From the NCBI RefSeq assembly GCF_036370855.1, contig NC_088103.1:15253404-15317403 (forward strand): a stretch of 64,000 bases of DNA. The letters are read 5' to 3'. The DNA is from Dromaius novaehollandiae (taxonomy: Eukaryota; Chordata; Aves; Casuariiformes; Dromaiidae). Below are positions 27,387 through 38,600 of this stretch, one piece after another (the first letter of the stretch is position 1; the number at the start of each line of letters is the position of its first letter). The position numbers and the translations under genes are program-made. The notes under the pieces were generated by a model. The model was not told the origin of the DNA, did not search any database, and saw only the letters and a program-made list of their open reading frames with translations.

Positions 27387-28676
27387 ATCAAGCCAAACAA
27401 ATAATTCCATCTCTTAAATAATGTAACAACTGTATCTGGTAGAACAAATGTTGTTTTTATTTGTTTCCTAAAAATGAAGAAAAATGATAATTCAGGCCAC
27501 TGCTTGTATGATGGAATCTATGCTTTGGATACAGTAAGGTAGCTTTGCTGGACATATCAAACAGATGAGTTGTAACCACCCTTTCTTCCCTTCCCCCTTC
27601 ACCATCTGTTCATTTTTACCTTATTTTTTGCTTCTCTTCAGAGTTTTCTTCCAACTTCCTCCGTGCTTTTCCCAGTGCCGTGGAAGGACGTGGACCCTTT
27701 GGGGCACTCCCAACAGGTCCCCCAGCGCGGGGCATCTGGAGCTCTGGCACCGTCAGCCACTCGCAACCAGCAAAGCAGAACGACAAGAAACGCAATGCCG
27801 TGGGCACCGTGGTTGCTGGGCTGCCCCAGGGACAGGGCTTGCTCGGGAAGGAAAGGAGCGCTCTGCCTGGCAGCCAGCCACCACCAGCTCCTGACCCCTC
27901 TCAGGGGGGCATTTAGGCACACCTATATTTGATCAGGCTACAAGAAGAAATTTGTGCTCTAAACTATTTCAGCTATCAGGTACAACCCAAATCCATGTTA
28001 ATTGGTCAAAATAATAATAAATGTTACTATTCCAGTTTGATTTTTGAGACTGTGTCCAAACACCTTCCTTTTGAGCAGCAGCACTGCCTGCACGTTGGTG
28101 GGAGGCAGTGCTCTCAAGCCCAACATTAAGAGCCAAACCCTCACCTGTTCCCACCCAGCATGGCCAGTCCTTTCACTGCAGGGATGCTGATCTGCACAGT
28201 GAGAACCCAGTCTTAGGTGTTTTATTCTGCCAGCAGACTAACGGAAAGCAAGTTGTCCTTGTGTTGCTGAGACTTCACCTACAGAGCAGTAATGCCAGGT
28301 TAGCAATGCCAGGCAGAGCGCTGGGCATTTCACTTTGCAAGGCTAATATTGCACACATGTAGCTGTAACTCCGCATAAGAAAGTTATATCAAGTTTTAAC
28401 TCTGAAATTAAAAAGCACAATTATTATTTTTTCCATTGCAATAGGAAAAACATGGCATACTACTTAGAGATAACATCAATGCATTCTCCTGGAGCTAGTG
28501 GATTGCAAGCAAATAGAAGAAAGTGAGTCACATTTTGTATGAAAATAATTTCTAAACAAATAGATAAATAGACCAAGACACACTAGCAGTGCTGTGCCAC
28601 AGATGTCACTTTTGCAGAAGTTCATCAGCAAAAGAGCATGATAAAAGTATAGGCACTCGCTTTCAAAGTCACTTAC

Positions 28677-28816
28677 CACCGCCTTCGCAATGTAAATCTT
28701 CTGGAGGAACTGCAGTGCTTGGGATCGTACGCTATTCCCATTTTTAAGCTCACTCAGTGGCAAGTTCTGTTTGAAAATGATGGGGACAGTTTGGTCTTGG
28801 TAGTTTTCAGGAAGAT
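28677..28816 (-). other. Unidentified exon-like segment B (140 bases)
   Basis: On the minus strand a 46-codon open segment, starting LPENYQDQTVPIIFK and ending IYIAKAV, finishes at a perfect GTAAGT donor. The acceptor (TTGCAG) lacks a pyrimidine tract. Amino-acid composition looks protein-like and codon third positions are mixed, unlike the GC-driven shadow frames nearby. I cannot assign it to a family. Its phase fits segment A only through one of A's three frames. Confidence 0.15.
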
Positions 28817-28972
28817 CTGCAATTTTTCCACTTCATCTTGCCAGATATTAAAAATGAAGGGTCAAATCTGCAGGTGGTGTGCCTAAGCAGAGCTCAGCAA
28901 GGGCTCTGAGCCTATGCTCATTTACAGCACATGGGAATTGCATTTCTCACTTCATCTGTGAATAGCTGTGCA

Positions 28973-28995
28973 TGTGTGTGTGTATATATATATAT
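28973..28995 (+). repeat. TG then TA dinucleotide tract
   Basis: Short (TG)5 running into (TA)6, with further TG- and TA-rich sequence to about 29,030. Confidence 0.8.
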
Positions 28996-30029
28996 GCATG
29001 AGTGTGTGGTGAATATATATTATATAGAAAGTGAATGCTTTGAACTGTCAAAATAAAGATATAAATATAAAACAGGAGACAGTATGGAAATCATACATTC
29101 TGCATTTACTTTGAAAACTGAAATTTATGGGGAAAGAAACATTGTTTATGCTCAAGGAGAACCTGGTGATTTGCTTAAATAATCTAAAACCAAACCACTC
29201 TCACATGAAAGATTTAACAGCTTCCTGTCACGGTTGACAGGCTCCATCTATGACTTGCTAACTTTCATATAAACAAATAATTACTAGACAGCAACAGACC
29301 CATTGTGGATTGCTACTTTCACAGTATAGACCCTGGTGCAGCAAAGCACTTAAGAAGATGGTTAGTTTTAAACAACTGAATAGTCCCAGGGAGTTTGGTG
29401 AGCTCACTCACCTGCTTAAAATTAGTCATATATTTAACTTGAAAGGTGCATTTAAATCCATCATTAATCAGCAAAACACTTCAACCTGTGTATAAAGCAG
29501 CTGCTTGCTAGGGCTTGGTGCTTAAATAGTTTTCTGAGGGAGGGCTGTGTGGTTTGATTCTGCAAGGTCCTGATAATCCTTGCTGTAATCCTGCAAAGCA
29601 TTCAAACAGGTGAGGCGTATTCTGGGCATGAGAACCAGTGAAATCCAGCATGGCTGAAGAAGTGAAACCACACTTAAATACTTTACAGCATGTGGCAAGA
29701 TAGCCCAGACGATGGTGAATATGGAGAACGTTAACGTCAGTCCTCAAAATATGCTATATTTGTGATCCGTTCCACAAATGGAGCTCAGTTTAAATTATTC
29801 AACCCAATGGTTTAGAATATAATACAAAAAGGTCTAAAATCCTTTAGGAGGGCAGCGACACCTCAGTAAAGCAAGGGTTCAACCTGCTGCTCTGCACCTT
29901 GCCGCAGCTAAACGAATGGGCGCTTTGCTGGCGAGCCGGTCGGGAAACCTTCGGCACACACGCGCACCCACTGCGGCACCGGCCGGGCCAGGGTCCCCTG
30001 TGCCGCCTGGCCCCGCTGCCGCCTCTCAC

Positions 30030-30095
30030 CGTGGAGCCCACCAGCACCGCGTGGCAGCTTCCCCCCGGAGCCTGCTCCTCTGCTGCCAGTGCAAT
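30030..30095 (-). other. Unidentified exon-like segment A (66 bases)
   Basis: On the minus strand a good pyrimidine-rich acceptor (a CT-rich tract ending in TTTAAG) opens a 66-base segment that ends in a consensus donor, ACG/GTGAGA. All three frames are open, as expected by chance in so short a GC-rich segment. Only the frame that leaves one base over would join the open frame of segment B. I do not recognise the product in any frame. It could be a non-coding RNA exon or a chance match. Confidence 0.15.
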
Positions 30096-30705
30096 CTTAA
30101 ATGGGGAATAAAAAGAGGGATTTTTGCAAAGCACATGGTTGTACGCTGCATCGTGTCTTTGCAGAAACACAGTCTTCTTGCATAGTGAGCTCTGTGATAA
30201 CTAAACTGCGTGCACGGAAAGTGGGGAAAAAAACAGGGGAAGAAAAGTCTGTTTTTTCTGGTGGCCATAGGGTCGTTAAGGTAATAAGAGAAAAAAGTAT
30301 GATGAAAGTAAAAAGATCTCAAGCTGGTGTGGGCCAAGTCTCTAAATAGCATAAATCTGGTCAGCTGACTATATATTATTCATTTTTAATTAGTTTGAAG
30401 AAAATAGTGCAATTTGTGCCAGAGTGCAAAATCGTACTGTGTTCACCAAGCAGCAGCTTGACAACAGAGACAAATGAACCCTGCAAGAAGACGCTGCCCG
30501 TCCGCTCTCCACCAGCAGTCCTGGCTGACACGGTGGTGTGCGGAGTGCGCTCCGCCGGCACGCTGGCTTTATATCACAGTTTGACTTCATTTTCCTCCCT
30601 ACTGCTTAAACTGGAAAAGCACAAATTTGGGCGACTTTATCATCTCATAAAAATACCTGTTGAGTAATCATGCAAATCAGATTAGGAGGCAATCAACAGA
30701 AGGTT

Positions 30706-30711
30706 TTTATT
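30706..30711 (-). terminator. Candidate far-distal polyadenylation signal of GRID1
   Basis: AATAAA on the minus strand about 1.5 kb after the GRID1 stop codon. If used, the 3' UTR would include the AT dinucleotide tract at 31544-31581. Confidence 0.25.
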
Positions 30712-30975
30712 TATCCAAAAGCATGACCCATATTGCCTGCTGACTTTCTCCAGATGTGAATGCATTTTTACCTGCATTCAAAGACATTTTTTCATCCTAA
30801 TGTAAGTAGCGGTTTTGCTGCACCGAGATCTAAAGCCTTTTCCAAACAGCAGTTTCCTAATAAAGTGAAGAAATCCTGCAACAAAGGGAAATTGTCATCT
30901 AGCTGCAGTAATACATTTGAGAAGTTACCAAATAATCCCAATTCTGAAAGCTAGCGATGGCCCATTAGCAACAAT

Positions 30976-30985
30976 GGGGGGGGGG
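30976..30985 (+). repeat. Poly(G) run, 10 bases
   Basis: Uninterrupted G10. Confidence 0.85.
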
Positions 30986-31543
30986 AAGCAGTTATCTCGA
31001 GCATTCAAACTACTGTTTGGGAAGGAAACAATGTGTTTGGGCTTTGTTTTGATTTTTTGTCATATGAAATAGCACTGCTAATATTTGCAGACTGAGACAT
31101 TAAATTAGCTGTATGTGTTGCTCTATCTTTGTCCTTTGATTGTGTTGCACAGAAAAAAAAGACATTTTATAGCCATTTCTACCAAGATTATAGGCATGGC
31201 TATTAAAATGTTTCTCTTTATAAAATCAATGGAAAAAAGCAGAGCTGTGCTTATAGTCGTGAGCTTAGCCTTGTCGTTCAGAGAGATGACCTCAACAGAG
31301 AGTGCTGCATCCCTTATACAGAGAATTCCTTGAAATCCTAAAGAAAGAAGCTGCACCAGAGGGCATAGTCCCTGTAATGCCGTTACCTCCTTTCTGCTCA
31401 AGCTTTCCCTTGTGTGAGCTCCTGTAAGTCATTGGTTCCTCCCCATTTTCATTTGTGTACACAAGACACAAAAAAAGAGCTGACTACAATTTTTCCTTAA
31501 AAGCTTCACCCATAACCTGAAACCTCTAATTTACCAAAGCATT

Positions 31544-31581
31544 TATATATATAATATATATATTATATATTATATATATAA
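31544..31581 (+). repeat. AT dinucleotide tract, self-complementary
   Basis: About 38 bases made only of A and T, mostly TA units, able to fold on itself. It lies about 670 bases beyond the GRID1 stop, so it would be in the transcript if a distal polyadenylation site is used. Confidence 0.85.
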
Positions 31582-31717
31582 CACAGAAGGTTAAATAAAA
31601 AGAGCCACACAGCACACTACACATGTAAAAACACAATTCAATAATCCTGTGCTTTAACTTAGAAACTGTGTGGAAATTTAAATCCTGGTTAGATGGAAAA
31701 AGTTCAGTTTTTTTCTG

Positions 31718-31723
31718 TTTATT
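31718..31723 (-). terminator. Candidate distal polyadenylation signal of GRID1
   Basis: AATAAA on the minus strand about 530 bases after the GRID1 stop codon. It is one of three such hexamers downstream of the stop, and sequence alone does not rank them. Confidence 0.25.
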
Positions 31724-32012
31724 GTTTGTTGGATTTTAGTTATAATTCAGGTTTAAAACAATGGTCACTGCTTTGCTAATACCAGCTGTTAAATTCTCCG
31801 AGTGAATTGCCATCTTGACTATAAAATAGGGTTCTGAGGAAAGGAGAGGTCTGAGCATGGTGAACTTTTCTAGCAAGAAATTGGTAATTTTTTCTTGCTC
31901 TTTAAAAAAAAAAGGAATAAATGTTGAAATCCACGAAAAAAAATTGTACGGCCCTCAGTCCCAGTAACTGGTCTTCTTTGGCACTTGAGAACGATCACAA
32001 GTAGTTTGCCTT

Positions 32013-32018
32013 TTTATT
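32013..32018 (-). terminator. Candidate proximal polyadenylation signal of GRID1
   Basis: AATAAA on the minus strand, 234 bases after the stop codon. The sequence 20-60 bases further on is only weakly GU-rich, so use of this site is uncertain. Confidence 0.4.
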
Positions 32019-32251
32019 CATATAGAACAAAATTTACAAAGTCATTCATACATTTTTGTTTGCTTTTTGTTTTGTTTTTTACTGACTTCGAAAATTGGGA
32101 ATATTCAAAATACACTTTTACCCCACTTCATTCTTTTGTTATTTACAGATATATACAAGAAAAAGGTAAGAGTCTCTTTTGTTTTTTGTTTTTTTTTCTG
32201 TTTTAAATGTGGTATTAAAAAGCTCTGCTGGTTGTGGGTCTGTTTGTGTGG
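32013..32251 (-). other. GRID1: GRID1 3' untranslated region (shortest form)
   Basis: This is the sequence from the stop codon to the first AATAAA on the minus strand. It is AT-rich, with several A-rich stretches on the transcript strand, and contains no coding pattern. The true 3' end may lie further downstream: two more AATAAA hexamers occur at 31718-31723 and 30706-30711. Mammalian GRID1 messages have long untranslated tails, so a longer UTR reaching to about 30.7 kb is quite possible. Confidence 0.6.
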
Positions 32252-32680
32252 CTATATGGACGTGCCGTGCGAGGGCTCCAGCGCTTCGGGGATGACGCCC
32301 CCCGGCACGGCCTGGAACGACATGGGGATGGGCGTTTTCACCGGACTCTGCCGGAAGAGCCCGCCGTTGGGCGACCTGTGTTTGCACTGTATGGAGGGCA
32401 TGGTGGCGGAGCTGCTGAGGGGCAGCGGCAGGTTGCTGCCCGAGGCAGCCGAGAGTGTCCTGCTGGCGCCGTGCGCCGTCTGTTCTGGTAAAAAGGTGCT
32501 CACGGAAAGTTGCGTGTTCTGGTACTCGCGTACCGGCTCCAGGGTCTGGGCGGGCGGCATGCCGCCGATCTCCAGGGCCGAGATCTCAATGGACGCTGGG
32601 GAGATCTGCTTGTGGGCGATGTCCTCGTCGATCAAGCTGTTCATGCGTCTGTGGACTTGCTCCAGGTTCACTTCTTTATC
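32252..32680 (-). CDS. GRID1: GRID1 last coding exon: cytoplasmic tail with C-terminal PDZ ligand
   Basis: This 429-base coding part encodes 142 residues and a TAG stop at 32252-32254. It starts [16 protein letters not shown] and ends EPSHGTSI. The Asp-Lys-Glu start lies before the Val that a plain open-frame scan would pick, and is set by the acceptor CTCAATAG at 32681-32688. The tail is intracellular, Ser/Thr/Pro-rich and probably mostly disordered. The final -GTSI is a class I PDZ ligand (S/T-x-hydrophobic), a known feature of delta receptors for binding postsynaptic scaffolds. Conserved blocks are [32 protein letters not shown] and [18 protein letters not shown]. Differences from the mammalian tail, recalled from memory, cluster between ISALE and ASGSN and just before the C-terminus. 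The exon is much richer in CpG than the introns. A 206-residue open frame on the plus strand here is an antisense shadow. Confidence 0.97.
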   Translation of the reverse strand, partial: DKEVNLEQVHRRMNSLIDEDIAHKQISPASIEISALEIGGMPPAQTLEPVREYQNTQLSVSTFLPEQTAHGASRTLSAASGSNLPLPLSSSATMPSIQCKHRSPNGGLFRQSPVKTPIPMSFQAVPGGVIPEALEPSHGTSI

Positions 32681-35600
32681 CTATTGAGGAGAAAACCAGC
32701 ACAGTCAGTGCAAACGAAACCACCTTTCTGTCTCCGCGCCCCGCACTGCTGGTGGTGTGCCATGGGTTTAGCGGCTAGCCTGCTGCGCACGCACGCGCCG
32801 TCGCTGACTCCAGGCAACAGCTTCACGCGCCCACGTCTACGGGCCAGGGCTGGCGGTGGGGAGGACCCTGGCCCCGGCCCTGGCTGGGTGCAAGGTGCCT
32901 CGCAGAGCTCAGACCTGCTGGGATGGGACGTAGGCAGCCGGCCCGCCCTCACAGCCTGGCCAGAGCAGGGTCTGCCCGGAGCCTGAACAGCGGTGTGGCC
33001 AGCTGCGAGCTGCCTCGCGTTTTGGCACCTTGTGTGGTAGAAGTCTGTTCGTGACCTGACTGTCGGTACCGCCTGCCCAACGTATTCTAGCTTCCAGGAG
33101 GAAATACGGCCGCAGAAGCTGCCTGTGAAACCTGAGGCAGCAAAGCCCTCCAGCGGGGTGTTTCCCACACCAGGGCTGCATCCAGGGGAGCAACTTGCTA
33201 ACCTGCAGGGTAAAGTCAACCACCTGGGATGGTGTACGACTGGATTTTAATAGCTAGCATTGTACATCCAAAACAAATGTAGTATATTATATCATTTCCC
33301 TCTATGTCACACAGCACAGCTGTGATCTGTAGCTGCAGTTATTTCATGCAAGCACAGTATACAGCAGACTAGCAATAAAGCGTCTAAAAAAGCCAAGCAG
33401 TCCTGGGACTGGAGGAACCCTCGGGTTTGACAGAAGTCTGCAATTACACCAGCCAGCCAGGGAAACCCTAGCCTAGGAAATGGGTCAACCTGAAACTTTT
33501 GTGTTACCTGTGGGATATCCTACATATGCTTAGACATTGGTTAAACCCAAGACCAGGAGCCTTAAAGATGCTGTGACTCATGCCAAAGACAAGGCTTTGG
33601 GAACAGAGAAGCACAGGGGTGACTCAAGGCCGCCCACTCCTCATCGGCTTTTCCCAGCGGGGTTCAGGTGAAGCACGGAGAACTACAGTAACATCCCAAT
33701 GCTACCCACTGCCATGAAACTTCGCCTTCATGAACTGACAATCAAGTCAACTCCAAAGCCTTCAATACCAAGCAATGTCAGGTACAGATGTCAGTCTAAC
33801 CTTGTGACTTAAAGCCACCTCTACATTATTAAGGAACCATGGGATTTGTTGATCTCTCTCTGCAAGGATCTGGAAGTGGGTAACAAGGTTACCTGCTGAT
33901 GAACCCAAACCAGCGTCCTTAGCTTAGGCTAAAACCCCATTGATTTCAGCTGAAGAGCAACTGCTCAACAGCTACAAGGCTGAGCTGCAGGAAGCATATC
34001 TTTTGTAAATCAGCTGAAAGAGGATTCCTATTCCTAGTTCATTTACATCAAAAAATCCACCAAACTCCCAGTGCAGCTCCTAGAAACTCTGGTGATGACA
34101 CCTTCCTCACCAAAAAAACTGTCACACAGTTTTTTTAAATACTGCTTTTTCAGTCAAATCCTCTAATCCAATAATTTTGAATTAGAGAAAATCAAAGGAC
34201 AACAAATGAAAAATAGACTTCTGTGGCAGAAAGAGACCACACAGTGCTTGATCAGATAGCTACTGCAGCTACACTAGTTTACAGTCTTTTAAAAACAGCC
34301 ATACCTGAGTTATCAGCCTCTTCATTCAGTAAGTTTGACAATGCATTAAGCCAAAGATAAGACAGAGGCTCTTTCATAAACTCCATAGCTAGTAAATTAA
34401 GGATTTGTGTTATAAAGGCTAGAGGATTACATGGATTTAATTCATAGATTTTGTTTCTATTCCATGAAATAAAATGGTGGACTGCGGGGCAAGCGTGGGA
34501 AGTGTTCTTACATTATTCCCAGGCAGGAATAACAGCTCTACTTACATGGACAGGTTCCTTTTGCCTAACAGCCTGAACACTTACTGCTGTTTCTCCTCAA
34601 CTGTCCACCAATAAAAGCTTTGCTGCAGTATTTTGCTCATCTGCAACCTTCTGCTACGGCAGCGTGTGATGACATTGTGTCTAAGGAAGCTAACTCCAAG
34701 GAGCCCATAACATGATGCTCCTTGAGGTGTCCAGGGCTCCTCTCCCTTTCCTGTGCAAATCAAAGGTGCTGCCAGCTTTGATTTAAATGCTTGAATTTAC
34801 ATGCTAGTTTCCTAGGACCCATATTCTTGCTAAGCCGTATGACACAAGAAGGAAGACGCAGAGAACTCAGGTTAGAACTAAGCAGATAGTGGGAGAACAA
34901 ATATCCCTGAATAAGACTTTGGAGAAATGTTCATGACTCATTCGTGTTTTCCTGAGCTCTGCTAGCTTTTACCAAATACTAATACTTCTATTATATCGCT
35001 TCAAGTGAAAACACACATCAACATTTTATTTGTTTGTGTTTTTTGATTGCAAACACAACCTCAGTGCATTCTGCACTGCTTAGCTACAGGAACAAAAATA
35101 AAGTGACTGGGATAACTAGCTAACCCAGCGGGACCGACAGAGTTTCAGTACTTGCAGCCCGCAGTTACTAACTGTTTGCAGAAGAAAAATACATCGGTGA
35201 ATGAAGTGTACCCTTCATTTGCGGCATCTGCACTCGGAAGATCATAAAATTCAAAGGATGAATTGATTCTTGTTTTATGTTTAGCTTAGTTCTTTTAAGA
35301 TATAAACATAAATAAATTTATAAATTAGAGAACACATATAACTAAGTAGAGGAATAAATGCTTGGGATTTATTTTTTAGGAGGAGGAGTGGGGATTTCAA
35401 TCACATACCTCTAACTCTTTGAAAAATTCTGCATTAAGGACAACTTTCTAGCCTTATTAAGATCAGAGAATTTTTTTTATTGGCTTCCAAGAGCCCAGAC
35501 ATTCACATTATTCCTTCTTTCTGATGTTAAAAGAAAACGTTTGTAAAGGTTAAGGAAAACAACTCTGCCTCTGAGGAATAATAAAAACACATTTTTAAAG

Positions 35601-38600
35601 GTTCTTCCCTTTTGTCTTATTAAATGAAGAACAGCTAAAAAACAAAATGTCAAGCTTCATATAAAATTGTCTTCGCGTTGAATGAATGATTGTTCAAATG
35701 CTTTTTAAAAAGCTAAGATAAAAATCAGAAACATTTGAGAAGATTAGTTTTTGCTTACATACCACCTTGTGGCCTAAGATTTCCAGGATCACAGGTTTAG
35801 CAATAGTTTTCTTGATATTTAAGAAATTTTTGGTTCTACAAGTGAAGCTTCAGGAATTTGTAAATTTTGTAAAGCTAATCTTTCTTTTTTTCCTTTATTG
35901 GTCTCCTGGAAAATTCTATAACAAAACATATGTTACTGAAAAGTAACAAGGTAAGTGGAAAAGGTTAAATGGTAACAAAGCCAGACACATAAATCTTAAA
36001 AGTTATGATGCTTTGCTTCCTTGTCACCTCAGCATTCTCCTTGATTTTTAGTTCTATAATTCTCATAAAATATGAGCCATTTGTTCTAATTTTTTAATTT
36101 TTGTGCACTTGGCTAGGTTTGCTTTTTTTTTGCATTTCCTGAGGCTTAATTGCGAAATGGTAATCCAGCATTTCAAGCTTCCTGACACTGCAACTGCTGT
36201 TTAATTCTCTATTTTTGCATTCATTTCTCTTTGGCAAGAAATAATAAATCAAAAGTAATAAATTAATACAAATTAGTATTTAAAAAAATAATAAACAATT
36301 TCAAAAGGGAACGGTAATACCTTTAAATCCTAAATTAGGAATTACTGGTAAGCAACAAACAGCAGTGACTGTTAGGGAGAGGGACCGGAAAGGCTCCACG
36401 TGCAGCAGGCGGCACAGAGGGACAGTGCCAGGAGCGGGCCCTCTCCCAAAGCAGTGTTTGGGCCGGGGAAGGGCAGAGGCCCTTCACACAGGTCTCTGGT
36501 TCTCACTCTGCACCATTCTCCTCAAAAGATGAATGAATTAGCTCTAAACTTAATACTTTAGTCTCTGTGGCAGCTGAACTATTGAAGGTTTTCTCTCTTT
36601 CTTATACTTGACATGCAAGACTTAGTTAATGCTGTAACATGTCACATCTCGGATGTCTTATGCCAGCTCAACTCCAGTTTTCACATGTTGCTACATTGGA
36701 TAAATGTATATGCCTGTGTTGCCAGAAAGAGATCAAATATTTTTCCTTGACTGCCTTTTTAACTTTATTTTCAATATTAATGTTATACTCCAAAAAGATC
36801 AGTTGAAGAAATTAATCAGTGAAGGGAAGGAAAAATATCGCATGCAAGGAAAATGAATTATAAACACAGGCTTATCCACGTCAAGCCTAAGGAAAACAGC
36901 TAAGCAAACACTGCTTCTGGTCAGGAAATTATCTTATTCATAAATACCAATCTAAATGTCATTCTTCCCCACCGAGTTTGAGCTCTGTAAGGGCAAATGA
37001 AAGGCACATTTCTGACACATCCCGAGCACTTGGTCAGGACAGGCAGGCTCGGTGGCCTCTGAGCGGCAGTGTGAGCGCTCAGTCACAACCACTTCCCCGG
37101 ACCTGGAACTGCTGCTTTCCCGAATGGCCTCGGAAGGGCTAACGCCATGTGGCAGCCAGCAAGGCAGCACGGCTCCTTTCAGGGCTGGCTAGGTTAAGCC
37201 GCCTTCTGCGGGGAGAAATTACGGTCAGACAGAAATGCGGACAGGATGATCTAAAGAGTAATCAGTATTTTTTTCTAGTTTACTTCCTGTGACTTCTGAT
37301 GATGGGCTCTACAAAAAACACACTGGCCATCAGACTGGAAGAACGTGAAACTACCTGGGAGATTCGGAGCCAGTTAATATTATCAGATTTGAGAAATGTC
37401 TCCCTGAGTGCTGGAGAGGAGCTGCTGGCTGCTGTCGGCCAGAAATCGCCCAAGTCACTGCACCCACAGGTAATGCAAATGTGCTCCTCCTGAACTGCCA
37501 GGCTCGCAATGCCTGGTGGGGTGGGGTTTTCAGAGGGAAGGTTTGAGATAAAAACATTTTCTTTAAAGAAACTAAGGTGGCCTCTTGTTCTTGCTCAAGA
37601 TTTTTCTCATATTATCACAAAGTTCAAGAGAAGCCACTTCAAAAGATGAAAACATTACAAGCTGATGAAGCAGTTTTAGTAAGTCCAGAGGAGGAGACAA
37701 CTCCCCCTGCAAAGGAAGGATCAGGTATCTGGAGAAAGTCTGATACTGAAACTGTGACAAAAACTGTCAAACTGACAAAAATTGCATCTGCATCCAACGC
37801 ATGCAAAAAGCCACACTAGACTAGAGCAGAAGAAAAAGACTAATGGTCCTGACACTAAATACCGAGCATTGAAAATTCAGAAATGCCGCCAAAATGGGCA
37901 GACAGGCGCATGCACTGAGGGACTATCGTGAATGTGCTGATACCTCCCAGTCAGAGGCAGACAACTGTGCCAAGTATTAAAAGTCTGTTAATGCAGTTCT
38001 TAATAAGCCTCAGGAGATAGGCAGAAAAAAATGCTTGAGGTTTTTTTAGAGTCTTAATCATCAATCATGGAGCATTTCTGGGATTTTTGTTTGTTTGTTA
38101 CTGTTTTGGGTGACAATATGAAGGATAGTCTCTCAGAGAGCAAAACAAAAACAAGATAAATGTTAATATTACATTTTCATTCTGAGAAAGAACTATTCAA
38201 GAAAATAAGTAAAAGCAATTCTGTGATCAGGACAGGTGTCCAAGATCCGCACCAAGCCCCAGGCTTAGACAGACATTCCCGCCCCTCACCTTGACAGGGT
38301 CACAGGCCAGACCCTCTGTTCCTCAGCACCACATCTACATACTAACACCTCTTAACTCACGCGTGCTTTCAGAAAGGAAAGTAGCAATGGTTATGAGACA
38401 CAAAATGATGGGATGCGTGAAGAATCTCCGAGGCACGTTCATGCTCAGATGGACAAACTGCATAATTAAAAAACAAAGCAAAGAAATGAAAGGTTAACAG
38501 ACAGTTTCCACGCTCAGACATCCCCAGACAAGTCTCTTCGTTTGCACGGAAACGGAGAGCTCCCCCCAGCTCCCAAGCTCTGTCTGCGGTGTTTCAGCCA

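Larger units (their letters stand above)
23373..31989. other. Intergenic DNA just downstream of GRID1, with weak exon-like segments
   Basis: Mostly AT-rich, with GC patches at about 25,330-25,780, 27,660-27,910, 29,910-30,070 and 30,490-30,570. It contains a short imperfect direct repeat at 27,277-27,386, TG/TA and AT dinucleotide tracts, and two unidentified exon-like segments on the minus strand described separately. A long GRID1 3' UTR may cover the part above about 30,700. Confidence 0.55.

Noticed and set aside
32067..32687. 206-codon plus-strand open frame.
   Set aside because: It is the antisense shadow of the conserved GRID1 tail exon and 3' UTR.
32668..33219. 183-codon minus-strand open frame abutting the tail exon.
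   Set aside because: It is GC-rich intron sequence read in a different frame from the exon; it hits a stop just inside the exon, so it cannot extend GRID1.
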